14,713 nt of DNA from Oscillospiraceae bacterium (GTDB taxonomy: Bacteria > Bacillota > Clostridia > Oscillospirales > Ruminococcaceae). The notes beneath the pieces are model-generated. The model worked only from the letters and a program-made list of their open reading frames with translations. It did not search any database and was not told where the DNA came from. The stretch lies in the NCBI GenBank assembly GCA_028694405.1, contig JAQUTM010000039.1, forward strand, positions 1 to 14,713, read 5' to 3'. Both the position numbers and the translations under genes were made by a program. Within the stretch, counting starts at the first letter, position 1. Each line of letters opens with the position of its first letter. Positions 7,949 through 13,686 of this stretch are shown here, piece after piece.

Positions 7949-8005
7949 ATTGGTTTGCCGTCCTTTTTTTATTTTTTGACGTCCTGTTATACACAGCAAC
8001 GTCCT

Positions 8006-8033
8006 ATTTTATACATTTTTTATTGTATCACAA
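8006..8033 (-). promoter_or_regulatory. Possible promoter of the aldose epimerase gene
   Basis: On the minus strand, TTGTGA (8033-8028), a 16-bp spacer and TAAAAT (8011-8006) form a modest match. It places a start roughly 50 bases before the preferred ATG. Other AT-rich -10-like stretches overlap, so the choice is uncertain. Three copies of AGGACG-like sequence lie between this promoter and the gene. Confidence 0.4.
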
Positions 8034-8168
8034 AGAATATATCATATGAGTGTGTTATCTTTTTTTCTCTCTTATTTTTTGTAAAAAATATTGTCACCTT
8101 GGCGTACCTGCAAAATTTATTTTAAATTTTGAGGTTTAAGTGTTATTGGGGATAGGTTGTAAAATAAA
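8034..8168. other. AT-rich intergenic stretch with one dyad
   Basis: No credible gene is seen here on either strand. The only structure is an AT-rich inverted repeat, CAAAATTT-N5-AAATTTTG at 8111-8131. A plus-strand open frame running through 7646-8125 is the complement of the epimerase gene and has no family resemblance. Confidence 0.5.
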
Positions 8169-8206
8169 AATGCCCTAAAAGCGGTGTGAGAAGCTTTTAA
8201 GGCATT
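8169..8206 (-). terminator. Terminator of the small membrane protein gene
   Basis: Arms 8169-8182 and 8193-8206 pair over 14 positions with one mismatch around a 10-nt loop. On the minus strand the tail is TTTTATTTTA. It lies about 35 bases after the stop at 8241. Confidence 0.8.
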
Positions 8207-8240
8207 GCAGACAAAAATATTTACAACTAAAAACAGCAGT

Positions 8241-8498
8241 TTAGGCAGCGGTGTGAACATGTACCACAGGCTTTTGGTTTTTAGCAGCAGGGGCGGATAA
8301 ATAGCGCCGCAACAGTTTGCCGGGCTTTAAGCGGTAAAATACAAGAGATGTACTAAAGAATACAATGGCATTTGCAGCCATTTGTAAAAGCGTTATCGTG
8401 CCCTGTTCCCACGCTGAAAAAACGCCTATACCTAAAATAAAAGCAGCTATGGCAATGCTTTTGCATATTCCGTTTAAAATGCGAAGGCGACGTCTCAT
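8241..8498 (-). CDS. Small two-helix membrane protein divergent from the XRE-S24 repressor
   Basis: An 85-residue protein I do not recognise. A very basic N-terminus (MRRRLRIL) leads into a hydrophobic helix at about 13-31. A short loop with WEQ precedes a second helix at about 36-57, and the C-terminal tail of about 28 residues is basic and ends in a His-rich HVHTAA. Both termini are predicted to be cytoplasmic. The frame is open further upstream to 8705, but that would run through the divergent promoters and into the repressor gene. AGGAGGT about 11 bases before 8498 marks the real start. Its promoter has TTGACA/TATGAT boxes and contains a perfect dyad, so it is probably a regulated target of the adjacent repressor. 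A small SOS-type membrane effector is possible but unproven. Confidence 0.65.
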   Translation of the reverse strand: MRRRLRILNGICKSIAIAAFILGIGVFSAWEQGTITLLQMAANAIVFFSTSLVFYRLKPGKLLRRYLSAPAAKNQKPVVHVHTAA

Positions 8499-8544
8499 AA
8501 GCTTTTTTACCTCCTGAGGGTATGTATTTTCTTGTGTTAAGACT

Positions 8545-8573
8545 ATCATAATACAACTAACAGTTGTTGTCAA
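8545..8573 (-). promoter_or_regulatory. Promoter of the small membrane protein gene, with embedded operator
   Basis: On the minus strand: perfect -35 TTGACA (8573-8568), a 17-bp spacer and -10 TATGAT (8550-8545). The spacer contains ACAACT-AAC-AGTTGT (8553-8567), a perfect 6-3-6 palindrome. Such a position would let a bound repressor exclude RNA polymerase. Confidence 0.8.
8553..8567. promoter_or_regulatory. Candidate operator for the XRE-S24 repressor
   Basis: A perfect dyad ACAACT-N3-AGTTGT. Related half-sites recur across the divergent gap: ACAACT at 8583-8588, the TAATTGT/ACAATTA pair at 8596-8613 over the repressor's own -35 box, and GGTTGT at 8622-8627 overlapping its -10. The spread over both promoters fits autoregulation plus control of the divergent gene. 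It is not the Bacillus/Clostridium LexA box (GAAC-N4-GTTC). Confidence 0.6.
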
Positions 8574-8603
8574 TAAAAAATAACAACTTTTTTTATAATT
8601 GTG

Positions 8604-8632
8604 TTTACAATTACTACTATGGGTTGTATAAT
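8604..8632 (+). promoter_or_regulatory. Promoter of the XRE-S24 repressor gene
   Basis: -35 TTTACA (8604-8609; five of six), 17-bp spacer, perfect -10 TATAAT (8627-8632). Expected start near 8639, about 35 bases before the ATG. The -35 lies inside the dyad TAATTGT-GTTT-ACAATTA (8596-8613). Confidence 0.85.
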
Positions 8633-8673
8633 AAAGGCAAGAAAAAGAAAAACTTTGTAAAGGAGTTGGTACC

Positions 8674-9297
8674 ATGTTTAGCACACGATTAAAAGAGCTG
8701 CGCAAAGCTCGAGGTGTGTCTCAGGTTGCCTTAGCCAAAGAATTAGAGGTAACACAGCAGGCTGTTGGAAAATGGGAGACAGGGCGTTCTACCCCAGACC
8801 CTCAAACGGTTACACGGCTTGCAGAATATTTTGGCACCACTACTGATTATATCTTAGGACATGAGGCCATAGCAGCACCTGCGCTTTCTAATATAGAGCC
8901 CTATATGCCTGCCGGAGAAACCCCTATACCCATTGTAGGCACGGTAAAAGCCGGTTTTGGTGCTTTGGCTTTTGAAGAGGACTACGGCACTGAGTATGCC
9001 AGGGTAAAAGACCCTGACAGTTATTTTTACTTAATTGTAAAAGGCGACAGTATGATGCCGCGCATACAGGACGGCGATTTGGCATTGGTTCACCGTCAGC
9101 CCACCTTAGAAAACGGAGATTTGGGCGTAATTGTTTACGGTGAGGGAGAAGGTACCTTAAAAAAGTATATTCGGCGAAACAATGCAATTATTTTGCAGCC
9201 TTTTAATCCGGCTTATCAGCCTCAAATTATTATGGGCGAGGATTTATCTAACGTATATATAGCAGGCAAGGTAGTGGAAACAAAGACAAAGTGGTAA
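8674..9297 (+). CDS. XRE-family repressor with S24/LexA-like autoprotease domain
   Basis: A 207-residue CI-like repressor. Residues 3-62 are an XRE helix-turn-helix (SQVALAKELEVTQQAVGKWETG with the usual W-E-x-G). A linker follows, then an S24 autoprotease/dimerisation domain from about 86. The predicted self-cleavage site is A93-G94 (VKAGFG), the nucleophile is S126 in GDSMMP and the general base is K163 in GTLKKY. This is the complete catalytic set of LexA and CI proteins, so RecA-stimulated self-cleavage after DNA damage is expected from the family. AAAGGAG at 8659-8665 sets the start. No integrase or other phage gene is nearby. Candidate operators lie in the divergent gap, and a DNA repair-type operon follows on the same strand. 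Regulation by SOS is inferred, not shown. Confidence 0.93.
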   Translation: MFSTRLKELRKARGVSQVALAKELEVTQQAVGKWETGRSTPDPQTVTRLAEYFGTTTDYILGHEAIAAPALSNIEPYMPAGETPIPIVGTVKAGFGALAFEEDYGTEYARVKDPDSYFYLIVKGDSMMPRIQDGDLALVHRQPTLENGDLGVIVYGEGEGTLKKYIRRNNAIILQPFNPAYQPQIIMGEDLSNVYIAGKVVETKTKW

Positions 9298-9307
9298 ACT
9301 TGTCCTC

Positions 9308-9371
9308 AAAAATTAAAAGTTAAAACGGAAGCGAAAAACCGTTTATAAAAATTTTTCAATTTTTAATTTTT
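9308..9371 (+). terminator. Long AT-rich hairpin after the repressor gene
   Basis: Outer arms 9308-9325 and 9354-9371 pair almost fully (one mismatch, one G-T wobble). Inside them a second stem, AAACGG/CCGTTT (9323-9328 with 9339-9344), competes for the edge bases. T-runs lie in the right arm. It could act as a weak terminator or attenuator between the repressor and the radical SAM operon, or be a small palindromic repeat. No clear promoter is visible between it and the next gene. Confidence 0.5.
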
Positions 9372-9434
9372 AAAAGGTGGCAGGTGGTCACCTTATTAAA
9401 GTGCGCTCAAAAAAAGCTTAAGGTGGGAAAAACT

Positions 9435-10739
9435 TTGGACTTAATGGAAAAGCTTACAATTTTAGCAGACAGTGCAAAATATGACGTTGCCTGTACCTCC
9501 AGCGGCGTAAATCGTGGTAAAAGCGCCGATGCAAGCGGCATGGGCAGCGCAACAGCCTGCGGAATTTGTCATACTTTTTCAGCAGATGGGCGCTGTGTAT
9601 CTTTGTTAAAGGTACTTATGAGCAATATGTGCGTGTATGATTGCAAATATTGCGTGAACCGCGTAACAAATGACGTGCCGCGTGCTGCTTTTACGCCTCG
9701 AGAACTTGCAGATTTAACCATAGATTTTTATCGCCGCAATTATATTGAGGGGCTTTTTGTAAGTAGCGGCGTTATCATAAACCCAAACCACACAACAGAG
9801 TTGCTTATAAAATGTTTGGAGATTTTGCGTTTTGAGTACGGCTTTCGCGGATATATTCATGCGAAAAGCATTCCCGGCACCGAACCGGCTCTGGTAACAC
9901 GCTTGGGGCTGCTGGCAGACCGCATGAGCGTAAATATTGAACTGCCCAGTGAAAGCAGCTTGCAAACACTGGCGCCTAACAAAACAAAGCAGGCTATTTT
10001 AGCGCCTATGGGGCAGATACATCGTCAAATTGGAGAAAACAAAAGCGAACTGGTAAAGTACCGCTATGCCCCTAAGTTTACGCCTGCGGGACAAAGTACA
10101 CAGATGATAGTAGGTGCCAGTCCGGAGACTGATTATAAAATTTTAAATTTGACAGAAAATCTTTATAAGAAATATCAGCTAAAACGCGTGTTTTTTTCTG
10201 CTTATATTCCTGTAGTGCAGCACACGCTGCTGCCCAGCTTAGAAACTAAGCCACCGCTTTTGCGCGAACACCGTCTATATCAGGCAGATTGGCTGCTGCG
10301 GTTTTATCATTTTTCTGCGGCAGAAATTTTAAGCGAAGAAACTCCTAATTTTAATCCTTATTTAGACCCTAAGTGCAACTGGGCAATTCATAATATGCAC
10401 TTGTTTCCTGTGGAAATAAACGCCGCACCGTATGAGATGCTGCTGCGCGTACCGGGTATAGGCGTAAAAAGCGCACAGCGCATTGTTGCCGCCCGCCGCG
10501 CAGGCCGGTTAGACGCTATGGCACTAAAACGTATAGGCGTGGTATTAAAGCGCGCCCAGTATTTTATTACTTGTAACGGGAAAGGCAACGCCGCATTGCA
10601 TGCCACGCGAGAAAACACTGTGCGCGCGTTAATAGACCCCGCGGCCTATAGTGTGGGTGTTCAACAGTTGAGCTTATTTGATACACAAATACAGCTACCT
10701 GTAGAGGAGGCGGTAAAATGTCTGGCGACAGCAATGTAG
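9435..10739 (+). CDS. Putative DNA modification/repair radical SAM protein (TIGR03916 type, UDG-linked)
   Basis: A radical S-adenosylmethionine enzyme of a family named for its link to a uracil-DNA-glycosylase-like protein; its reaction is unknown. The cluster motif is CVYDCKYC at C66, C70 and C73, preceded by an ACGICH cysteine pair (about residues 42-45). A C-terminal helix-hairpin-helix (RVPGIGVKSAQRI, about 338-350) suggests nucleic acid binding. The LDPKCNWA and FPVEIN stretches are also typical. Family proteins start a few residues before the EKL-ILAD-AKYDV block. I therefore choose TTG at 9435, seven bases after AAGGTGG; ATG at 9444 and GTG at 9384 (frame open, less family-like N-terminus) are alternatives. 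The end overlaps the next gene by 22 bases. Product sits in the cytoplasm. Confidence 0.93.
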   Translation: MDLMEKLTILADSAKYDVACTSSGVNRGKSADASGMGSATACGICHTFSADGRCVSLLKVLMSNMCVYDCKYCVNRVTNDVPRAAFTPRELADLTIDFYRRNYIEGLFVSSGVIINPNHTTELLIKCLEILRFEYGFRGYIHAKSIPGTEPALVTRLGLLADRMSVNIELPSESSLQTLAPNKTKQAILAPMGQIHRQIGENKSELVKYRYAPKFTPAGQSTQMIVGASPETDYKILNLTENLYKKYQLKRVFFSAYIPVVQHTLLPSLETKPPLLREHRLYQADWLLRFYHFSAAEILSEETPNFNPYLDPKCNWAIHNMHLFPVEINAAPYEMLLRVPGIGVKSAQRIVAARRAGRLDAMALKRIGVVLKRAQYFITCNGKGNAALHATRENTVRALIDPAAYSVGVQQLSLFDTQIQLPVEEAVKCLATAM

Positions 10740-11527
10740 TATACACCTATGACGGCAGTTTTGAAGGCTTTTTAACCTGCATATATGAAAGCTTTTATAA
10801 TCGCGAAAATCCGGTAGATATTGTGCCGGAATATTTGTGTCAGCCAACATTATACGTTGAAAAATATATTGCTTCTCAGCCGCAAAAAGCCCAGCGAGTG
10901 TATATCTCAATACAGGAAAAAATAAGCGTACAGGCTCAAACTATGGTTCGCCTTGGTTTTTTAACGTGTTTGCCGCAAAAAGAGCTATGTATGCTTTTAT
11001 ACTTGCGTCTTGGGTATAAGGTGGGCAGCAAGCTAACCAATATGCTGGGCAATGCAAGGGTAAGTTGTCTGCACGGTGCAGTTAAAAGTATGCAAAATGA
11101 GGCACATTTGCTAAAGGGATTTATCCGTTTTCAAGAATACAGCGGCGTATTGGTTGCAGTAATCAGCCCCAAAAATTTTGTTTTGCCTTTATTAAGCCAG
11201 CATTTTGCAACAAGGTATCCAAACGAAAGTTTTTTAATTTATGACGATACAAACCATATGGCACTGGTTTATCAAAACAACAAAACTAAGATTGTGGAGA
11301 TTGAAAAGTTGACTTTGCCGCCGGTAGATGCGCAAGAGGCAAATTACGCGGCTTTATGGCAGCAATTTTATAAAACCATAGCCATACAGGCGCGCAATAA
11401 TCCGCGTTGTCAAAGAGGACATATGCCAAAACGTTACTGGAAAAACATGACGGAGATGCAGACAGAAAGCAGACTGAGCGGTAGAGATACAGAAAAAATG
11501 ATACAGGCAGGAGGAAAAACTATATGA
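10718..11527 (+). CDS. TIGR03915-family probable DNA repair/metabolism protein, partner of the radical SAM protein
   Basis: A 269-residue protein recognised from its N-terminal YTYDGSFEGFLTCIYESFY block and its position next to the radical SAM gene. In other bacteria this family (also called DUF4130) is either separate, as here, or fused to a uracil-DNA-glycosylase-like domain. No glycosylase domain is visible here. The C-terminal PKRYWKNMTEM stretch is also family-like. The molecular function is not known. GAGGAGG at 10704-10710 precedes the ATG, which lies inside the end of the radical SAM gene. Its own stop overlaps the HAD gene start as ATGA. All three are therefore expected to be made together. 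Confidence 0.88.
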   Translation: MSGDSNVVYTYDGSFEGFLTCIYESFYNRENPVDIVPEYLCQPTLYVEKYIASQPQKAQRVYISIQEKISVQAQTMVRLGFLTCLPQKELCMLLYLRLGYKVGSKLTNMLGNARVSCLHGAVKSMQNEAHLLKGFIRFQEYSGVLVAVISPKNFVLPLLSQHFATRYPNESFLIYDDTNHMALVYQNNKTKIVEIEKLTLPPVDAQEANYAALWQQFYKTIAIQARNNPRCQRGHMPKRYWKNMTEMQTESRLSGRDTEKMIQAGGKTI

Positions 11528-12201
11528 CCCAGTTAAAGCCTTTTTATTATAGCCATATAATTTGGGATTGGAACGGGACGCTGCTAGATGATTTACAGCC
11601 AAGTGTGGGTGCCGTAAACGAAATTTTAAAAAGTCAAGCGTGTGCACCGCTAACGGTATTTGAATATCAAAATTTAATGGAAGCACCTATTAAAAGCTTT
11701 TATAAAAAAATTGTAAATTTTGAAAAGCTGTCTTTTTTGCAGGCTATAGAAATGTACAGCTGTGCCTATGAAAAATATGCTGGAAATTGTAATTTGCGCA
11801 GCGGAGCAAGGCAGGTATTAGAGCTTTTAGAGGCAATGGGCAGCACACAAATGATTGTATCGGCTTGTGAAGAAAAAAGATTGCTTACCCAAGCGGCTAG
11901 GCTGGAAATTTTGCAATATTTCGATACTGTTTTGGCAGCCGATAATGCCTGTGGAGAAAGCAAAATAGAAAGAGCTGTACGTTATTTTGAACAAAAAGAA
12001 GCAGAGATGCAGGACGTAGTAGTAATAGGAGATACAACTCATGATTTTGAACTGGCTAAGGAATTGGGATGCGAATGTGTATTGATTGCAGGAGGGCACG
12101 AGGACGTGGAACACCTACTGAAGTGTGACGCTTTGGTGTTTAACAGCTTGCAAGAATTTTTGTGGTATGTCCAAGATTCGGTACAGCAGTTAGCGGGGTA
12201 A
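11524..12201 (+). CDS. HAD-superfamily hydrolase, phosphoglycolate phosphatase-like
   Basis: A 225-residue HAD subclass IA phosphatase, cytoplasmic. Motif I is WDWNGTLLDD with nucleophile D15. The usual second aspartate is Asn (N17), a variant found in a recognised subset of this family. Motif II is IVSACE (S113), motif III K147 in ESKIERA, and motif IV GDTTHDFE with D170 and D174 for Mg2+. The cap region lies at about 22-95. The substrate is unknown; phosphoglycolate salvage after DNA strand-break repair would fit the two upstream genes but is only an inference. AGGAGG lies about seven bases before the ATG, which overlaps the preceding stop (ATGA). No clear terminator follows. Confidence 0.9.
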   Translation: MTQLKPFYYSHIIWDWNGTLLDDLQPSVGAVNEILKSQACAPLTVFEYQNLMEAPIKSFYKKIVNFEKLSFLQAIEMYSCAYEKYAGNCNLRSGARQVLELLEAMGSTQMIVSACEEKRLLTQAARLEILQYFDTVLAADNACGESKIERAVRYFEQKEAEMQDVVVIGDTTHDFELAKELGCECVLIAGGHEDVEHLLKCDALVFNSLQEFLWYVQDSVQQLAG

Positions 12202-12224
12202 AAACTTAATCACACTTTTAAAAT

Positions 12225-12260
12225 GGTAATATTTTGGATTGTAAAGTGGAAAAAATTACC
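12225..12260. repeat. Inverted repeat spanning the -35 of the luxR-type gene
   Basis: GGTAATATTTT (12225-12235) and AAAAAATTACC (12250-12260) match as inverted arms at 10 of 11 positions. The interval between them holds the -35 box, and the right arm abuts the -10. This could be a regulator binding site or a weak hairpin after the HAD gene. Confidence 0.4.
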
Positions 12261-12267
12261 TTATAAT
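12239..12267 (+). promoter_or_regulatory. Promoter of the LuxR-type regulator gene
   Basis: -35 TTGTAA (12239-12244), 17-bp spacer, perfect -10 TATAAT (12262-12267). The start would be near 12274, about 45 bases before the GTG. Confidence 0.7.
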
Positions 12268-12317
12268 GGGAAAGAGTGGAATTAGTACAAACCAACCATT
12301 ATATGAGGTGATAAGCG

Positions 12318-13574
12318 GTGGAAAAAAGATGTGGGAAATTTGATTCAAACGCGGAAAAGTTAGATTCTTCTCGGTTTTTTTGTGCATTTGAAAAAGCAGA
12401 AAACGGAAAAGTAATTTTAACAGAGCAGGACGCGGTTTATAGAAAAATTTCACACTGTAATACAGGAACACAAACGGAGTATGAGCAAGCGTGTATTTGT
12501 ACTTGGTTTGATAAATATAAAGGAACAAACGGATGTTTTACTTGTTTACGTAGCTTTAAAACAGAAAACGGACAAGTTTCTCATTGGAGAGTGACGTTTC
12601 AGTTTACGCAGAACCGTTTAGAATGTATAGGTTGGTATTTAAGCGAGGAAAGGTATGAGCAAATTTGCAAAGACTTTTTATTGCAAAAAAGCGCTGCACC
12701 TGTTTTAGAAGCGTATGACCTTTCATTTTTGCTGTTTCCGGAAAACGGATGCCACTACAGAATAGAAACAGCCTGTGAGACAGGGTCTGCTTATTTAGAA
12801 GTTGCACATAAACACTTTTATATAGATTCTTTTTTTAGAAAAGAAAGAGAGAATTATACGCTTAAATATCTGTCGGACTGTATAAAAAAACAGGCTCCTA
12901 TGGCGTTTTATGATATTTACACCGTGGGTTTGTACGAGGTGTTTATTCATATTACGTTGTTACCGGTTATACATACCGAAAAAACCTATATACTGCTGCT
13001 TGCAAAGGTAGTAGATGAAACCGTTTGCGCGTTTGCCAATGCGGGTTATCTGCAAATTGCAGACAGCTTATTTAAGACGCCAAGTTTTGGGGTTTGCATT
13101 TTAAATTGCGAAGATAGACAAAAAATAGTGGTAGAGCACAGTAACGATTGTTTTACAGAATTATTTTTAAAAAACAGATTTTCCTTAAAAGACTTGTATG
13201 CTACTACTTTTTTTGAAAAAAGTTTAAAGGGAATTACAGGAGGAGGAACTTTTGCTGCAAATATCATGGCAGACCCTGCGGCAGTGCATTATGTCAATAC
13301 GGTTCCTGCTTTTACAGATGGAAAAGTCTCTCGGGTGCTGGTTATGCTGCTTCCAAACGGTTCGGTTTCGTTGCGGTGCCGTAGCTTATTAGAAAAGCTT
13401 ACGCCCAGAGAAATGCAAATTATGTGTTTGATTATTGCGGGATATACAAACCGCTATATTGCACACACGCTTTCTATATCAGAGGGGACTGTAAAAAAAA
13501 TAGCTTACAACATTTATCAAAAGTTGAATGTGGTTTCTCGCATAGAATTGCTCAAGCGGGTATTAAACATTTAG
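12318..13574 (+). CDS. LuxR-type HTH transcriptional regulator with unrecognised N-terminal sensor region
   Basis: A 418-residue protein. The last about 60 residues are a LuxR/GerE helix-turn-helix: LTPREMQIMCLIIAG from 361, then TNRYIAHTLSISEGTVKKIAYNIYQKLNV and RIELLKRVL. The His common after TVK is replaced, a modest deviation. Residues 1-350 match nothing I can name. They are rich in aromatic residues and in Cys (for example CICTWF ... GCFTC around 55-75). Two stretches, about 30-135 and 245-345, look like alternating strands and helices compatible with PAS-like sensor folds; this is a guess. No receiver domain or membrane helix is seen, so a cytoplasmic one-component regulator is likely. 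GAGGTGAT a few bases before the GTG sets the start. It is flanked by its own promoter and a short downstream gene. Confidence 0.85.
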   Translation: MEKRCGKFDSNAEKLDSSRFFCAFEKAENGKVILTEQDAVYRKISHCNTGTQTEYEQACICTWFDKYKGTNGCFTCLRSFKTENGQVSHWRVTFQFTQNRLECIGWYLSEERYEQICKDFLLQKSAAPVLEAYDLSFLLFPENGCHYRIETACETGSAYLEVAHKHFYIDSFFRKERENYTLKYLSDCIKKQAPMAFYDIYTVGLYEVFIHITLLPVIHTEKTYILLLAKVVDETVCAFANAGYLQIADSLFKTPSFGVCILNCEDRQKIVVEHSNDCFTELFLKNRFSLKDLYATTFFEKSLKGITGGGTFAANIMADPAAVHYVNTVPAFTDGKVSRVLVMLLPNGSVSLRCRSLLEKLTPREMQIMCLIIAGYTNRYIAHTLSISEGTVKKIAYNIYQKLNVVSRIELLKRVLNI

Positions 13575-13620
13575 CCCGACACCACAAAAAATAAGTGTTT
13601 ATATATAAACTATAGTGGTA

Positions 13621-13649
13621 TTGAAAACCCTACTTTTTTCCTATACAAT
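13621..13649 (+). promoter_or_regulatory. Promoter of the DUF6514-like gene
   Basis: -35 TTGAAA (13621-13626), 17-bp spacer, -10 TACAAT (13644-13649). The predicted start is near 13656. GTGGTAT stands on both sides, at 13615-13621 and 13657-13663. The dyad CCTATAC-N13-GTATAGG (13640-13646, 13660-13666) overlaps the -10 and start site. Confidence 0.7.
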
Positions 13650-13686
13650 TAAAAGAGTGGTATAGGGAGAATGGAGGTGAATCACA

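Noticed and set aside
7646..8125. 159-codon open frame on the plus strand
   Set aside because: It is the complement of the epimerase gene running into AT-rich DNA, with no family resemblance and no ribosome binding site.
8241..8705. Longer 154-residue version of the small membrane protein
   Set aside because: The extension would cross both divergent promoters and the start of the repressor gene. A good ribosome binding site supports 8498.
8674..9297. Prophage remnant around the CI-like repressor
   Set aside because: No integrase, Cro/antirepressor, structural gene or attachment repeat is visible, and the neighbouring genes are bacterial housekeeping types.
9384..9434. GTG start of the radical SAM gene at 9384
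   Set aside because: The AGGTGG before it is only about three bases away and the added residues do not look like the family. TTG 9435 or ATG 9444 fit better, though 9384 cannot be excluded.
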